Source of the DNA: Acorus gramineus | Lineage: Eukaryota > Streptophyta > Magnoliopsida > Acorales > Acoraceae | Direction of reading: 5' to 3' | DNA length: 64,000 nt | Assembly: GCA_030737835.1 (NCBI GenBank) | Contig: CM060852.1 | Location: 21,127,868-21,191,867, forward strand | Translations under genes and position numbers: made by a program | The notes under the pieces: generated by a model | What the model was told of the DNA's origin: nothing | What the model saw: the letters and a program-made list of their open reading frames with translations, nothing else | Database searches by the model: none | In this document: positions 1-12,587 of the stretch, piece after piece | Position numbering within the stretch: position 1 is the stretch's first letter | How the letters are laid out: every line of letters begins with the position of its first letter

Positions 1-764
1 TTCAGTTCAATTACTTGGTTATACTCCAGGGTTGCATGGTTAATTGGATATATTCTAACTTCCACTTCTGTGGCACTTGGCACTCATACTTCAATCTTTT
101 GATATATTTCAGATTAATGCTTTAGTTGGCCGCACATCAAATTCAACTTTCCAGGCTTAATGACGGAGTAGTAAACTTATACAGATTCCAAGTCCTCTTC
201 TCTGACAATGATCCAGGATGGCAGTAACATATCAGCTAACCTTTTTCTTCTACTGTGTTTCAGGATGACTTTTTTAATTGGCTGTAAATGCCAATGGACT
301 GATAGAAAAACTACAGAGATTTGAACTCACTTTCAGTGAAAAAACACAACCCAAATGGCCAAATGTCAAAACAAACACAGGATGGTTTCCTGAGATAATT
401 ATTTTTGTCCATGAGTGATATAACTTAACCCTCCTAATTTGCCTTGAGTGTATACAACATGTCAATGGTAAACAAAAGATCATCCAATCAATATTTGCTT
501 TTCTAATATAAAAAAATAAACAACCATGATTTAATTGATCATCATAAAACACACCTTCCGTTGCTGAAACAAAATGATTCATCTGAGTGACGAAGAATCT
601 GCACAGAGATATACACAGAACTATAAAAATCAATGCAGTTAAAGGGAGAAAGAGAGGGATGCATAGATGTATATACATCAGCATGCACATATGTGGCAGG
701 GGGGGGGGGGGGGGGAGGAGGAGTTCAGAGAAGTTCAACTTATATTCACAATAAGATGAAATAC

Positions 765-2771
765 CTGATTCTGAAAAAAAACCAGAAATGCACGGATTGT
801 TTCCCTGTAGGGTCGTGACACACCTTGCCACAGAGAATGACCTCCTTCTACAATACTATACCTGTCAAATTCTCAACTCAGCATAATTATATTCAATACC
901 TCCACCATTGTATTACCTAGCAAATAAATAAGAGGATTTCAGGAAATAATGTATTATGCATTATTTACTCGCAAGATCTCATAAACATACAGTCAAAATA
1001 CCTCTAATTCATATTAAGTATAACGACAAACAGTATACAAGTTGACCTAACGACTTTCTTACTAGACCAAGATAATAAGTTTATATGTCAACAAACAAAC
1101 TAAATGTATACCATCTTGACCTCTGAATGCATGCCATAGAAAAATCAAACAAAAAGGCGCAAACTCACATCAAGGAACATCCCTCTGAGAATATGACATG
1201 TGGTCAAGGTATATAGAGCAAAGGTCCCATTAAAGGTGAAATGTTCATGTGGCTGGTGTATAGAGAAAGAGTCTTGACCAAGGTATATAGAGCAAAGTGG
1301 AAAGAAGGGGAATCTACCTAGTGCCCTTATGCATCCAAGGGGATGAAATTGAGGTACATTTTTCTCATTTTTTGTTTATGCTCCATAACCAACGTGGTTT
1401 GGGAGGGATTGGGTAAGGCTACGGGTTTAGCACAGGCTTCACAAACTTAGAGCAGCTATGGATTGCTGGGACAAGGCTGAAAAGGAAAGGGGATCAGTGT
1501 GTAAATACCAAGGTGTCACGGAGTGTGATTCCTTCTGCATTTTGGTCAATTTGACTATGTAGAAACAAGACGGTCTTCAAAAAGGTGACTTCCTATTTTG
1601 AGAGCATCAAGGACCGGGCAAGGCACTGTGCAGGGACCTCTGCCAAGATTTTTGAAGAGATAACCTAGCGGTGGGGTGTAATGTTTGAGGTCGAGGGGAA
1701 GGATGCAACAGTAGAATCCTCATCTATTATGGTGTCAAAATCCCGTTACTTTAGATTTTCTATGTTACTCTGCTTTTATTTTCTTCTATTGTACCCCAAA
1801 ATTTTAATAAAATTTGGGGTAGCTGCTCCTACCAGTTACTAAAAAAAACATTTGGTCAGTGATCAAGATATTACACAAATGGAGAAGTTCATCATATATT
1901 ACGCATCTTCATATGAACCTGCATTATGCAGAAACCAAACTTCCAAGGAGCACTAGAAAAACTGAAAGTTCAAATAAAATCATTCAAATACAGACCTTAC
2001 ATTTAACCCGAGAAAAATATCTAGACTACTTGTGAGTTGTGACTTCTTGGACAAATATGGCTTGCTATACCGTAAAGGAATTCTTATGATATACAGCTTC
2101 TAAGCAAGATATCAAAACTAATAATGCATAGGGTGCAACAATCTCAAAAAAATCAATCAAAGAAATCACGAATTGCAACATTCATATAATAAGAAAGAAA
2201 GCGCTCAAATTCTATTCAAACCAACACATTTAACAGCCGACTTAGCAAAATCCACAGAAAGAAACAACAACAAGTACAATTACCACTCCGATTTCGCCTC
2301 CACCGCATCAATTGGCAGCCGGTGCCCGAGCAAAGTCCGAACCGCGAGCGCCTCCGAAGTGCTCTCATCAGACAACCTCAAACACCTCGACCGAATGTCT
2401 CCAACGGCCGGACCACCTGTTCAAGCTTCCAAGACCGACTTCAAAAAACCCTAACAAACGCGAAACAGAATGAAAAACCAAACGATCCGTAATTCCGTAC
2501 CGAGCACGCGAACGATCTCGGCGGTGCTCCCCCCGTCGTCGGAGACGGGGAGCACGTGAGCGACCCGCGTCGTGAGGTTTTTGAGGTCCTCCACGACTCC
2601 ATTGAAGGCGGTTCCGCCGGAGAAGACGAGGAGGGAGGGTTGAGTGGGGTGGGAGGGGGAGGACGGCGGGGAGGGTCGGGGGGAGGCCATGGAGAGGGAG
2701 GATCTGTTGGGGATTTTGGGGATCTGAAGGGGGTGATTTGGGGAATGGAGAGCTAAAGCTACACCAGCCAT
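765..2771 (-). CDS. CofD/YvcK-like (UPF0052) protein, 5' three exons; gene runs off the left edge
   Basis: Three exons join in phase on the minus strand: exon 1 2771-2501, exon 2 2416-2284, exon 3 861-765, all with GT donors and AG acceptors. The start is the ATG at 2771; an open frame continues upstream to 2804 but has no ATG there. Residues 1-46 are Ser/Pro-rich and could be a plastid transit peptide (inference). SGGTAFNG (51-58) and SDDGGST (77-83) match the nucleotide-binding and DDGGS motifs of the CofD/YvcK family (PF01933). Exon 2 continues with GGPAVGDIRSRC and LLGHRLPIDA, exon 3 with VEGGHSLWQGVSRPYRETIR; both fit the plant members. Bacterial CofD transfers 2-phospholactate and YvcK controls gluconeogenesis and cell wall synthesis; the plant role is unsettled. 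The remaining exons lie left of base 1. Intron 2 is about 1.4 kb and intron 3 contains a G17 run at 699-715. Confidence 0.88.
862..2283 (-). other. Intron 2 of the CofD-like gene
   Basis: No coding exon is visible here. The GC-richer block 1300-1850 differs from the AT-rich surroundings and ends in a T-rich stretch, which looks like an old retroposed insertion, but I could not match it to a family. Confidence 0.5.
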
Positions 2772-3588
2772 TGCTTCCCCGTTTTTTTTAGACAACACGT
2801 TCACGGTGAGAGTTTCCTTTCTCGGCTTCTTGGATGGTTTAAAAGTACGCTTCTTCTATTAATCAAATGTTTTAAAAATTCAAATCAGAAAAATAAACGA
2901 GTTATTTTTCATTAAAAATATAATAAAATATAGTTTTTCAAAAACTAAATTTTAAATACAAGATTTTAAGAATCTAAATTTTTCAACATCACATTGATTC
3001 AGCCGATTGATTAATCCGTTTTAAGCATGATATTAACATATTAATTGTTATTATTAAATAAATAATTTTAAAAAAATTAAACATCATAGAAAATTTTACA
3101 TAATTATCAAATCTTAAGTTTTTATTTAATATCATAGCGTAATTTTTTTTGCATAAAATTTAATTTTTTATTATATTTTATATTTTAATAAGTAATTAAT
3201 TGTAATTTTTATGAACAAAAGAACGTGTTGTTAATCAACCAGTGGTCGGTTCTTAAAAACATGATATGATCTGTTACGTATGCTGCTTGATAGGTTTTTG
3301 CTGATATTTTATACCATGAGTTTTGATGGTAAACCATACTGGAATTTAAAGAGGGTGAAAAATTAATTAGTTCAACTGGTCAGGTCAAGTTTTAAAACAT
3401 TGCTATTAATGTGTAAAGTTTAATAAACTCCAGCTTGACCTTACCTTGAACGTTTAATCTCTCTCCATCAGGTCCTGTTTCAATTAGGGGTTATGTAGAT
3501 TGATTGATATATTCTCTCTTGTATTAATACATCAGTTCTTCTTTATTATGAAGGGTGCATGCATGCCCAGCTGCCCACTTGCAATTGT
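2772..3588. other. Intergenic DNA between the CofD-like 5' end and the TBL gene 3' end
   Basis: The stretch 2830-3230 is very AT-rich with no codon-like structure and should hold the CofD-like promoter. The stretch 3420-3588 lies directly downstream of the TBL coding end and is probably its 3' UTR. No open frame of note was seen. Confidence 0.5.
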
Positions 3589-3876
3589 TGCAAAAATGGA
3601 ATGTTTTTTTTTGTCACATAGAACGTTTGAAGGTGTCATCCATCAAATAAGCATACAAAATCTGGTTCCATGTATCAGGGACTCCAGGCAGACACCAGTG
3701 AATGCAATCTGCATAAACCCTAGGGTTTGATCTGCAAAAATGGAATGTTTTTTTTTGTCACATAGAACGTTTGAAGGTGTCATCCATCAAATAAGCATAC
3801 AAAATCTGGTTCCATGTATCAGGGACTCCAGGCAGACACCAGTGAATGCAATCTGCATAAACCCTAGGGTTTGATC
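3589..3876. repeat. Perfect 144-bp tandem duplication across the TBL stop codon
   Basis: The segments 3589-3732 and 3733-3876 read as identical 144-bp copies in tandem, including the same T9 run. The inner copy (3733-3876) encodes the last 40 or so codons of the TBL gene plus its stop (3760-3758). The outer copy lies in the 3' UTR. 144 is a multiple of three, so the duplication keeps frame. Full identity means it is very recent, polymorphic or an assembly error. Confidence 0.9.
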
Positions 3877-6709
3877 TCTGCTCACTGGTTAACAATTCTC
3901 CTCTCCTCTCTGTGTAGACCGACGTGTGCCCATCCTTCCTATACTCTGAGAGTTGGGTTATGTTCAGTAGAGTGACCTTTGGCTTCAGCTCTTCCATGAC
4001 ATCCTTGAGAGCTCCCATGACATCTAGATTGGATCCACTTCCCCAGTAAGTGCTTCTTCGGATCGGGGAAGTCTCGTTGAAACAGTTCCCGTCGTCGCTT
4101 GCTGGTTTCCATTCCCAGCTCCTGCATTAAGGCACCGTTTGGAATCAATTTTTAAAAATAGTTTTTTTTTTTTCATAAGAAGTTGTAGACTTTTAGCATA
4201 TAAAAAAAAAAAAAATCTAAAACAAAAAATTTAGTGTTTTTTTTATCTGTTTGAAATTGATTATTTGAAAATTGATTTATAAAAATATCATTAAATGAAT
4301 ATACTTTTAGAAAATGAAATATATACATACTTTAATAAATTAAGATGTATTTTGGCAATCAAATCGATTTTGAGGATAATATATCTTAATTTTAATAGAG
4401 ATAAAACCTATCAATTGTCTTTAACCATATATTTCAAAATCAAGACAACAAGAGTGAATAAACATTATTCTAGTCTTTAAGGTCAAACAAAAAATTATAA
4501 TTTTTAATTCTATTTTTTTTTTAATATAAACACATGATAAATTGTTCTCTAATTAATCACTTTGCTAACACTACACTTAATTCTTTATGAAACTAGACCT
4601 AAATATACTCATTTTAATTTACACAAAAATAAGAAAAAAATCATCTTTTCCATTTCACAATGTATATATAGAGAAACAAGACTTCAATGGGAGGAAGCTT
4701 TCAAGGACACTTATAATCAACAACTTCCTTCAATATAAATTATGCTAAATTGTATTGTAACAAAACCCTCACCATAAATGAGTAGGAGACATGCTCATGA
4801 AGAAGACTCTTTGAGTCTCAGAATCTATGTTGAATCGTATCCAATCAGCCCAGGTACTCAGTGCCAATCTATAAGCTTTAGGGACATCAAACTCTTGCAC
4901 ACCATACGATCCATTAATCCTGGAAATCAACAAAATGTGAGTGAGGAATTAATTAATGATAGAACGAGAAGGTATAGTATTAAACCCTAAAAGCATGCAT
5001 GCATGCATGACTAACGTACGTAGCGTTGATGACAGGTTTGTTCATCCACCACACGTAGCTCTCGAAGACCAGAACTTGGACTCCCTCCCAGTGGCGGCTG
5101 TGCCTGGCGATGGAGTCGAGCCTGACCAGTCTCTTCTGTACGCGGTGCTTCGTTGCGTGGTCGGCGTTCGACTCCACCATGAATGGAGCCCAATAGAACT
5201 CTATGGATGCATTGAACTCCTGCAATGTCCAAGTCCAATCCCATTAACAAAATTATAACGTACCCAAATTATGAAGATTAGCTCTACAACACTTGATGTT
5301 GAATGTTGTGACATGTCTTGCAATTTAACAAGAGGGAGAGAGGGCTTATTCACATAACAACGCATGGGAGTTTAGTAATAATGATGATGTCTTGACCAAC
5401 CAGGGTGTCATGTACATTGCACAAAGAAATTTAGAGTGTGTAATCCACTGACTTTTTTAAATAACGTAAGAAAATGTTAGCATTTTCATGAAATTATTTT
5501 TAATTGTCATTTATGTGACAAGCTCGACGTTGGATAAAAAATTCTCTGTGTTGATCACACAAAAGATTTAGATTCCTAATGTGTTTAATTAGCTCTTTCT
5601 TTATTAGGGTTAAATTATTATTTTTTAAAGAGTCAGTCGCATGTGGTTGCAAGAGAAATGAGCCAATAATGAATAAAAGAGAAACTGATATATAGATCTT
5701 TGTATCAATTACTTGAGTTGAATCGATCATCTTCAATTCTCCTCTGTGGATGTACATATAAAAGTGGTTGAATAATGTAAAATCTGTGCTTTAGTTGCTT
5801 GGTTTGTATTTTTGACATTGTTCAACGATCAGTAGATTGAACCCTAGTTAGTACTTAGTAGGTGTGGCTGCTTCAACGTTACCTCTGCTTTGAAGATCTT
5901 CATAGGAGGGTCCCTGTGGAGAGACTTCTTATTATCAGGAATGACTGATTGGAGAAGGCACACCATGGACTCCCACTGTATTCTTTGAATGGAATCTCCT
6001 ATGAACATCAACCTTTTGTCTCTCAATCTCTCCAACAACTTCACCGCATCAAACCTTCAAAAAAAGCCCAACTTAGTTCAGACTCGGCACTTTAATTATA
6101 TTTAATTTTCTAGTGATTTTTGACAATCCAACACTATTTTAAAATGTGTGATTTAGAGTTTCTAGCATGAAACTATGATGTTTTACATTGAATTGAGTTC
6201 AATTCATAGAAACTTAAATTAAAGAATGCTTTCACGTGCTTAACACATGAGTTGTTTGTACATAGACATATATGTCAGTTCTTCATTAAAGATTGATCAA
6301 CGACGAATTCAATGCTAACTGGATCTCAACCTTAATACCTTGGCAAGTCGCATTTGTGAGGCTTCCATCTCCAACTCTGGTAGAGAGAATCCGGCCGGCC
6401 ATTCCTCCGGCAAGTCACCTGTTGAGTCAAGTAGGGGCAGCTCTCCTCCTCGTAGAGAGGATCGGAGTCCCGGTCCGATACCCACCTCCCCTCAAACAAA
6501 TTGCATTCTGATCCATTGAAGCCACTACCCAAACCAATTCTATGTTTCCCATCTTGGGCTCCAAAGATTGCCCTATATAGCCTCCGAAGCATGCCGACAC
6601 GGGCGCACGGCGACGATGAAGTCTCTAAGAGCAGTCTTGCCGTTCCGATGAGTATAAGGAAGGCCAAGACCATGGGGAACCGGCGGTCCGGCAGAGATGG
6701 TTCCCTCAT
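3758..6709 (-). CDS. TRICHOME BIREFRINGENCE-LIKE (TBL/DUF231) family protein, probable polysaccharide O-acetyltransferase
   Basis: Five exons join in phase to 417 aa: 6709-6339, 6054-5883, 5219-5020, 4919-4773, 4121-3758, all GT-AG. Residues 13-27 form one hydrophobic segment, fitting a type II Golgi membrane protein. The PMR5N region starts near CNLFEGRWV, continues through SCPYLTQQVTC, and runs into the esterase-fold domain. The GDS nucleophile motif is at 143-145 (FIGDSIQRIQWES) and the C-terminal acid/base motif DCIHWC has Asp387 and His390. Length and both motifs are normal for the family, whose studied members acetylate xylan, mannan, pectin or xyloglucan in the Golgi. The GDSIQR...WES and EFNASIEFYWAPF blocks recall the ESK1/TBL28-35 group, so xylan is the likely substrate (inference). 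The protein ends DDTFKRSM after the usual LYAYL end, inside a tandem duplication. Intron 4 starts with a MITE-like GGCACCGTTTGGAAT end near 4131. Confidence 0.92.
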
Positions 6710-6889
6710 TTAGGTGGGGAAGAACAAGAGAGAGTGAAAGAAACATAGCCCTTTCTTTTTCTTTTTTGGCTTTGTTGTTATATGTCATATGTTATATTGT
6801 ATATTGGGTTGCTTTTGTTGCTTGCAAACTTTTGGCATGGATGACTTGGAGTTTAAGTGACTTGCAGGAAGATGTCGATTATGTATAAC

Positions 6890-7999
6890 CACTATTGGTT
6901 AGGGTTGGTTGCCAAGATTGTTCTCTACGTTTAACCATGGGTTGGGCTTTTCAATGTCTATGGGCTTTTATATCATTCTTTTGGTCCTCAAGGTCTTCCC
7001 ACTTAGCCTGCTAGTTGAGCATTGGAAGAAGTTTAGAGTGATCACACATTCAGTCTTATTTATAGCTACATATATAGTTTAGAAGTGGTCATCTAGGTAC
7101 ACTATGATATAACAAAAAATTAATTTTTTTATATTTTTCAAAGAAAAACACTAGTGTATCATAGTGTACTTCATTTTTGGGATTTAAACACTTTTTAATA
7201 TTTGTTTGGAAGGCTTATAATGATGTATGTTCGAATGAATTGAAGGCATTGTATTCACACATTTTTTGTGATTATCATAATTTATTTTACAATTTTTAAA
7301 ATTGACCCTTGAATTTTTTATACAATAGAATCTAACAAAAAATAAGTCCTACTAAAATATATAGGAATAAAAATAAATAATAGATAAAATAAAAAATGAT
7401 AAAAATAACATATTTGTTTACCAAAAAAAATATAAAATGAAAAACCAAAAGAAAAAAAAAACACATAACCCAGTATATACAATAAAATCGAACAAAATAA
7501 ATAAATAGCTAAGAGACAAAAAGAAGGTGGGAGGGGATCCTCGATTCTCTCCTCGATCAAAGCGGATTTAAATTTGATCTGACCTTTGTAGAAGTAAATA
7601 TAGGAAGAAGTATGATCCAAACTTCGGAGTTGATTGAAGTTTGTGAGGTATAGTGTAGGCTAAAGCATTTTTGACGCTCAAGTCAGTTCAAGAATCAAGA
7701 ACTTGAACTCAGAAGAGTAGTTTGGCAATGGGTTAAGGTTTTAAAGATAAATTATTCTAATTTTAGGGGATAAGAAGTCTATCAATTTTATTCATATTTA
7801 CATTTGTCAAAATTTAAACAAAAAATAGAGATAAATATCATCTCAGTTTTTAGGTGGAACAAAATATTTTTATTTTCATTTTAAAATTAGGGCAACTTTT
7901 CACAATTTGTCCCAATTATTTTTTATACCAAACAAACTGTTCTCCCACTCACTTATCCCCATAATTACCCTTTATCTCACCGCTTATCCTCTTGTCAAA
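6890..7999. other. AT-rich intergenic DNA upstream of the TBL gene
   Basis: No gene is visible. A small inverted repeat around 7100-7165 (cactatgata / tatcatagtg) surrounds a T-rich loop. The open frame at 7318-7620 is low-complexity Phe/Ile/Tyr-rich and is not credible coding sequence. Confidence 0.4.
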
Positions 8000-8650
8000 T
8001 TAGCTGAGAGAGTTTTTTGAAAAAGATGGGTGTACCTCGAAATAGGAGGGTGAGGGGGTGCTCCTCTATTTATAGACGGAGGTGGCGTGCCAATCACGCT
8101 ATGCTGACATGAAAATGGTGTGAGACAATATTTCACGTGGCCCAATGATAGGTCAACACATAAGTTTACCATTGATCATTTGACTAGGTCCATTGATGAC
8201 CTAGCGCCAGGCCGCCAGCCAACTGGCTCGAACTGTTACCAGATGGTTCATTTATGCTTATGTGTCGATACACTTTTATGGGGTTATCTATAATTTCACT
8301 GGAGTCATCTAATACACGTGGCATTGGTTTTTTTCCTTGCTGATCATACTCTATCCTTAGTTAAGGGCTTTAACTCTTCGTTTACCTCAACAGACCACCT
8401 GAGTAGCTCGGGTCTCCATCTTCGGTCACTGGAGGTCTTTCCAAATTAAGTTTAATCCAAGGTGGTAGCTTTGCCTAATCCAGGGTGGACATTCACTTCT
8501 GAGGTGACTGTTTATGCCAATGTGGATTTAATTTGTTTTAAAGCGTATTTCTCTCTTATTCCGGGCCAATCTGGGTATTCTTATTCCTTATTCAGGCTAG
8601 ACAGAATTTGTCTTTAATAGACAGAATAAATAAGTTTCTAAAAAATAGAA
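8000..8650 (-). mobile_element. LTR-like relic
   Basis: This GC-richer island has, on the minus strand, a core-promoter-like TATAAATAGAGG near 8068-8080, as is usual in LTRs. I did not find a second copy, a primer-binding site or coding domains, so it may be a solo LTR fragment or a unique sequence. Confidence 0.3.
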
Positions 8651-8939
8651 AAAGATCCAAAAATTAAACAAAAATGCCAATAACATCATAAACATTTTTG
8701 TTGGATCCAGGGCAGCTCTAAGCAGTCAGTTGTCTTACATGTCTATGCCTGTCTAGGCCTTAATTATCACACACAAAAATACCTTAAAGTGACAATTATT
8801 TTTCTTTTTAATGAATGAATTCAACATACCAACCTTAAAATAAAAAACTCCGTATATGTGATATATTCGAAGCAATTGTGAATTTTCTTATGATACTTCT
8901 ATATGAATGCAAGTAGAACCATCAATATTTTAATCTTAT

Positions 8940-10039
8940 GGACACGTTTATCCCCACACACCATTTGTCTAATAATACTAATAAAAAAAATAAAAAACAC
9001 GTATATAAATTTAATTTGAACATCACTAATCCCACAAATCATTCGGCGGTCGACCTGTCAACCTTCCTGCATAACATTCGACAGTTGGTCTGTCAACCTT
9101 TATTTAATAAATTTGACAGTCACTTTGTCAACTTTTCTTTACAACCTTCGACAATCTGCCTGTCAACCTTCCTTCACAAACTTCGACAACAACTTTGTCA
9201 GCCTTACTTTACAATTTTTGACAGTTAGTCTATCTACTTGGGAGGGATTGCTCGACCTTCACAATGTTGAACTGAATATTTTTTCAAAAGAAAACTTAAG
9301 ACGCATTTGACCACATTCAACATTCAATGTACATTAAAATATCAACACATTCAACACTCACATTACAATTACCACATGACTACTAATAAAAACACTTGAA
9401 CCAGAACTAATAATTAATTCTTTCAACCTCCTTGCATTTGCATGCAAAGTTATTGCAGAAAATCAAAATCAATTAATCCAATTCGCATATTCAAATCTAA
9501 AAAACCAAAATCCCACATTAAATAGACATTTTTATTAAAACTTCATCTATCTCAAAATATGAGTTTTTTTTAAAATTTTATAACTAAATAACCATACCCA
9601 TTAACTCAATCCTCACAAAGCCATAAATAATTGATGATTTTATACTCTACATTTAATTTTGAATGTGGTCAAATGTGTCGTAGGTTTTCTTTTGCAAAAA
9701 TATTCGGCTTAACACTATTAAGGTCAAAGGTTGTAAATGAAAATTGACATAGATTCTGTCGAAGGTTGTAAAGGAAGGTTGACAGAGCTGCAGTCAAAGT
9801 TTGTAAAAAAAGGATGACAGGAAGACTGTCGAATGTTGTAAAAGAAGGTTGACAGGGTGATTGTCGAATTTATTGAATAAATGTTGACAAACCAACTGTC
9901 GATTGTTCTAAATGAATGTTGACAAGTCTACCGTCGAATGATTGTTGGGATTAGTGATGTTCAAATTAAATTTATAAATAATTTTTTATTTTTTTAATTG
10001 GTACGATTAGACAAATGATTGGTGGGAGTAGATGCACCC
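8940..10039. mobile_element. Foldback transposon with arms of 35-bp repeats
   Basis: The 1.1-kb segment is two inverted arms of about 400 bp (8940-9345 and 9640-10039) around a spacer of about 295 bp. Both arms start with a CATTTGTCTAAT block and a TTTAATTTGAACATCACTAA block, and end towards the spacer in AAAAGAAAAC and CATTTGACCACATTCA. Each arm carries six or seven tandem units of about 35 bp of the form TTCGACAG...TGTCAACCTT..TTTACAA. Flanks TTAATCTTAT (8930-8939) and TTAATCTATT (10040-10049) look like a diverged 9-10-bp target duplication, which suggests Mutator-type transposition. No protein is encoded. Confidence 0.8.
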
Positions 10040-10349
10040 TTAATCTATTTGAATTCTCTCTCTCCCTTTTATTTCTTAGAAACACTTGATGCAATAACTG
10101 CTGCTGGTTCCTAACATGGGTGGCTTTTGTCATCCTTTTTGGCTTTTTTTTTTCTGGTTCCCAATCGTAATCAATCAAGTCACATTCCAACACAACAAAT
10201 GGATGATATTTTTTTTATCAATTCATCTATATTGCTAAGTAAATAATTTATCTATTTATTATCTATTATCAAAGTGTTTAAATTTTTAAGTTTGTTAACA
10301 TTTTCATTTTTATTTTTATCCTTAGTTATTTTTATTTTTTAATTTTATA

Positions 10350-10897
10350 TTAATCATGCCACATCATCACTTATTGGTTTTATATTGGAAAATGATAAAA
10401 TAAAATATCTATTTAGTTGTTTAGGTGGACAATATCATATCCACCAAATCTCAATATTCTAAATAGATTTTTTTTTTGGGCATATATATCCATAAAAAAA
10501 ATCATATTTTGATAAAATATCTCTGATGATTTATTATTTTCAATAATACCCCTCAAAATGGTTTAAATGTATCGATTGAAGGTATATGATGTTTTTAGAG
10601 TTTTAATGGAAGATTTTGACATATAGGGCTGATTGAGGGGTATATATGCAAATAATACATTTTCATTTGTAATATGTCTATTTTATTTGTCACTTTATAA
10701 TAAGTTTTACAAATTATTTATTTAATAATTATTAAAAAAATTATTATATTATTTATGTATATATAACATTATATATTACATTACATATAAATGAGTTAAA
10801 AAAATAAAAGTTGTTAGTGTAAGACAGTTTTTTTTAAATATATATATATATTTTTATTTACACGCACATTATGCATGAATGAAACTAATTATTATCT
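10350..10897 (+). repeat. Copy 1 of a diverged direct duplication
   Basis: This block resembles 12134-12587 in the same order: CATGCCACATCATCACTT, a GACAATATCATATCCA-type block, CACCAAATCTCAATATT, a GGGGTA.ATATGCAAA block, TATTTATGTATATATAACAT and a closing ATTATCT. It is AT-rich and noncoding. It could be two insertions of one element or an old segmental duplication. Confidence 0.65.
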
Positions 10898-12133
10898 ATA
10901 CAGTTTGGGTCACATTAAAATGCTTTAAACATTGATTCATCCTGATAGGACCGTGGTGATAGTAGGCAGATCAGAAAGATTCTCTTTGTTGAAGGTCAAG
11001 GACAATCAATTAACTCATCTAGGGTTAGGGTTGACCATATCCTGTATACATAATTCAAGTAAATGACAAATTTTTAAATTGATTATAAATTTAAAATGAC
11101 TAGAAAAAAGAGTGGGTTAATTCTTGATGCCTGCTACTTATAAATAAAAATAGAATTGGAAGGGCTTTCAGAAAATATAAAATTTTTAGGTGCCCAATTA
11201 CATATTGCTACCAATTTAAGAAGTAAAAAATAAATAGGGATGTTGAGGTGCAAATTTTCATGGGATTTCATACATTTGGTTTAGAAGACAAAAATTACAT
11301 AAAAATAAAGAGTTTTTCAGTAAGTATTACTTTTTCTTACAAGGATCTTACAAGGAACAAATGCAATTTTCCCATGCAAGAGATCACTTAAAAAAGAATA
11401 CAAGAAAACTATAGGAATTTCCAACACAAAATTAAACTAATAATGTTCTTTCGTATAACAAACAATATCGTTTAATAACAACAAAAAAAAATGTTTTAAT
11501 TTGCCTTGCTTATTTACCAATAGGGCATCTTTTACCTTTGTTTCGTAGATTTTATATATCTATCTATTATACATTTATCTTGGGTATACATTTATCTAAT
11601 CATAAGTGAGTATAAATAAAGATAAAATGATTTTGTGTTTGGTTGTGTTTTGAATTATTCTAGTTGGTAAACGTAAGAATAAATGTTTTGTTGTTTGGGT
11701 AAAATGTGAATAAAGTATGGATAAAGATTTATAAAAGGTGAAAAAATAACGATAGTTGATTTGACAATTGATTTATAAGAGGTGATGACAGTTGATTTGA
11801 TAGTGGATCCACGTATTTTTTGGGTAGAATAACCTAGGATAACTTTAATTCCAGAGGTTGGTTAGAATCCATATACCACTTTATACCAGTTTATTCTGGC
11901 ATACTTTATCAGGGGTTATCCGGGGTTTCCAAACACCTTTTATCCCTTATCCGAGGTTATCCGGGGTTATCTGGGGGCTTATTCCCAAAACGAATGGGGG
12001 TAAGAGACAATGTTTAATTTTTCAAAGCCCTTCCTTTGTAACATTTTCATTTCCGATTTTACCCTTATTTAAAGAGTAATGTGAGATATTTAAATTCCAT
12101 AAATTTTTTTAAAGATACATGGAATGAATGATA
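10898..12133. other. Intergenic DNA between the two duplicate blocks
   Basis: AT-rich noncoding sequence. Around 11870-11990 short TTATCCGGGGTTATC-type motifs repeat. No gene was recognised. Confidence 0.35.
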
Positions 12134-12587
12134 TTGATCATGCCACATCATCACTTTTTATTGGTCTTATTTTGAGATAAGGATGAAACAAAAATATATC
12201 TATCTATATATGTGTATCTATCTAAGTTGGATAATATCATATCCATATATATCCACCAAATCTCAATATTTTTTTAATGTTTTTTTGCACATATGCCCCT
12301 AAAATATTACATTTTGGAGTTTCAAATGGGGATTTTGACAATATATAAATGGTTGAGGGGTACATATGCAAAAAAGCTCATTTTAAGTGTAACATATCTC
12401 TTTTATTTATAACTTTATAACAATTATTAAAATTTTTATTATATTATTTATGTATATATAACATTATGTATTATATCACATATAAATGAGTTATAAATTT
12501 GAGGATGTTAGTTTAGAACAACTTATTTATTTATTTATTTATTTTTATTTACATGCACATCGTGTGGATGAAGAATCATTATTATCT
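12134..12587 (+). repeat. Copy 2 of the diverged direct duplication
   Basis: The partner of 10350-10897, about 1.8 kb downstream in the same orientation. It includes a TTTA microsatellite (about 12525-12547) that copy 1 lacks. Confidence 0.65.

Noticed and set aside
274..831. 185-residue minus-strand frame
   Set aside because: Only its upstream part is real, as CofD-like exon 3 (765-861) read in another frame; the rest is intron and a G17 run.
3500..3730. 76-codon plus-strand frame
   Set aside because: Antisense to the outer copy of the TBL tandem duplication; no codon or family support.
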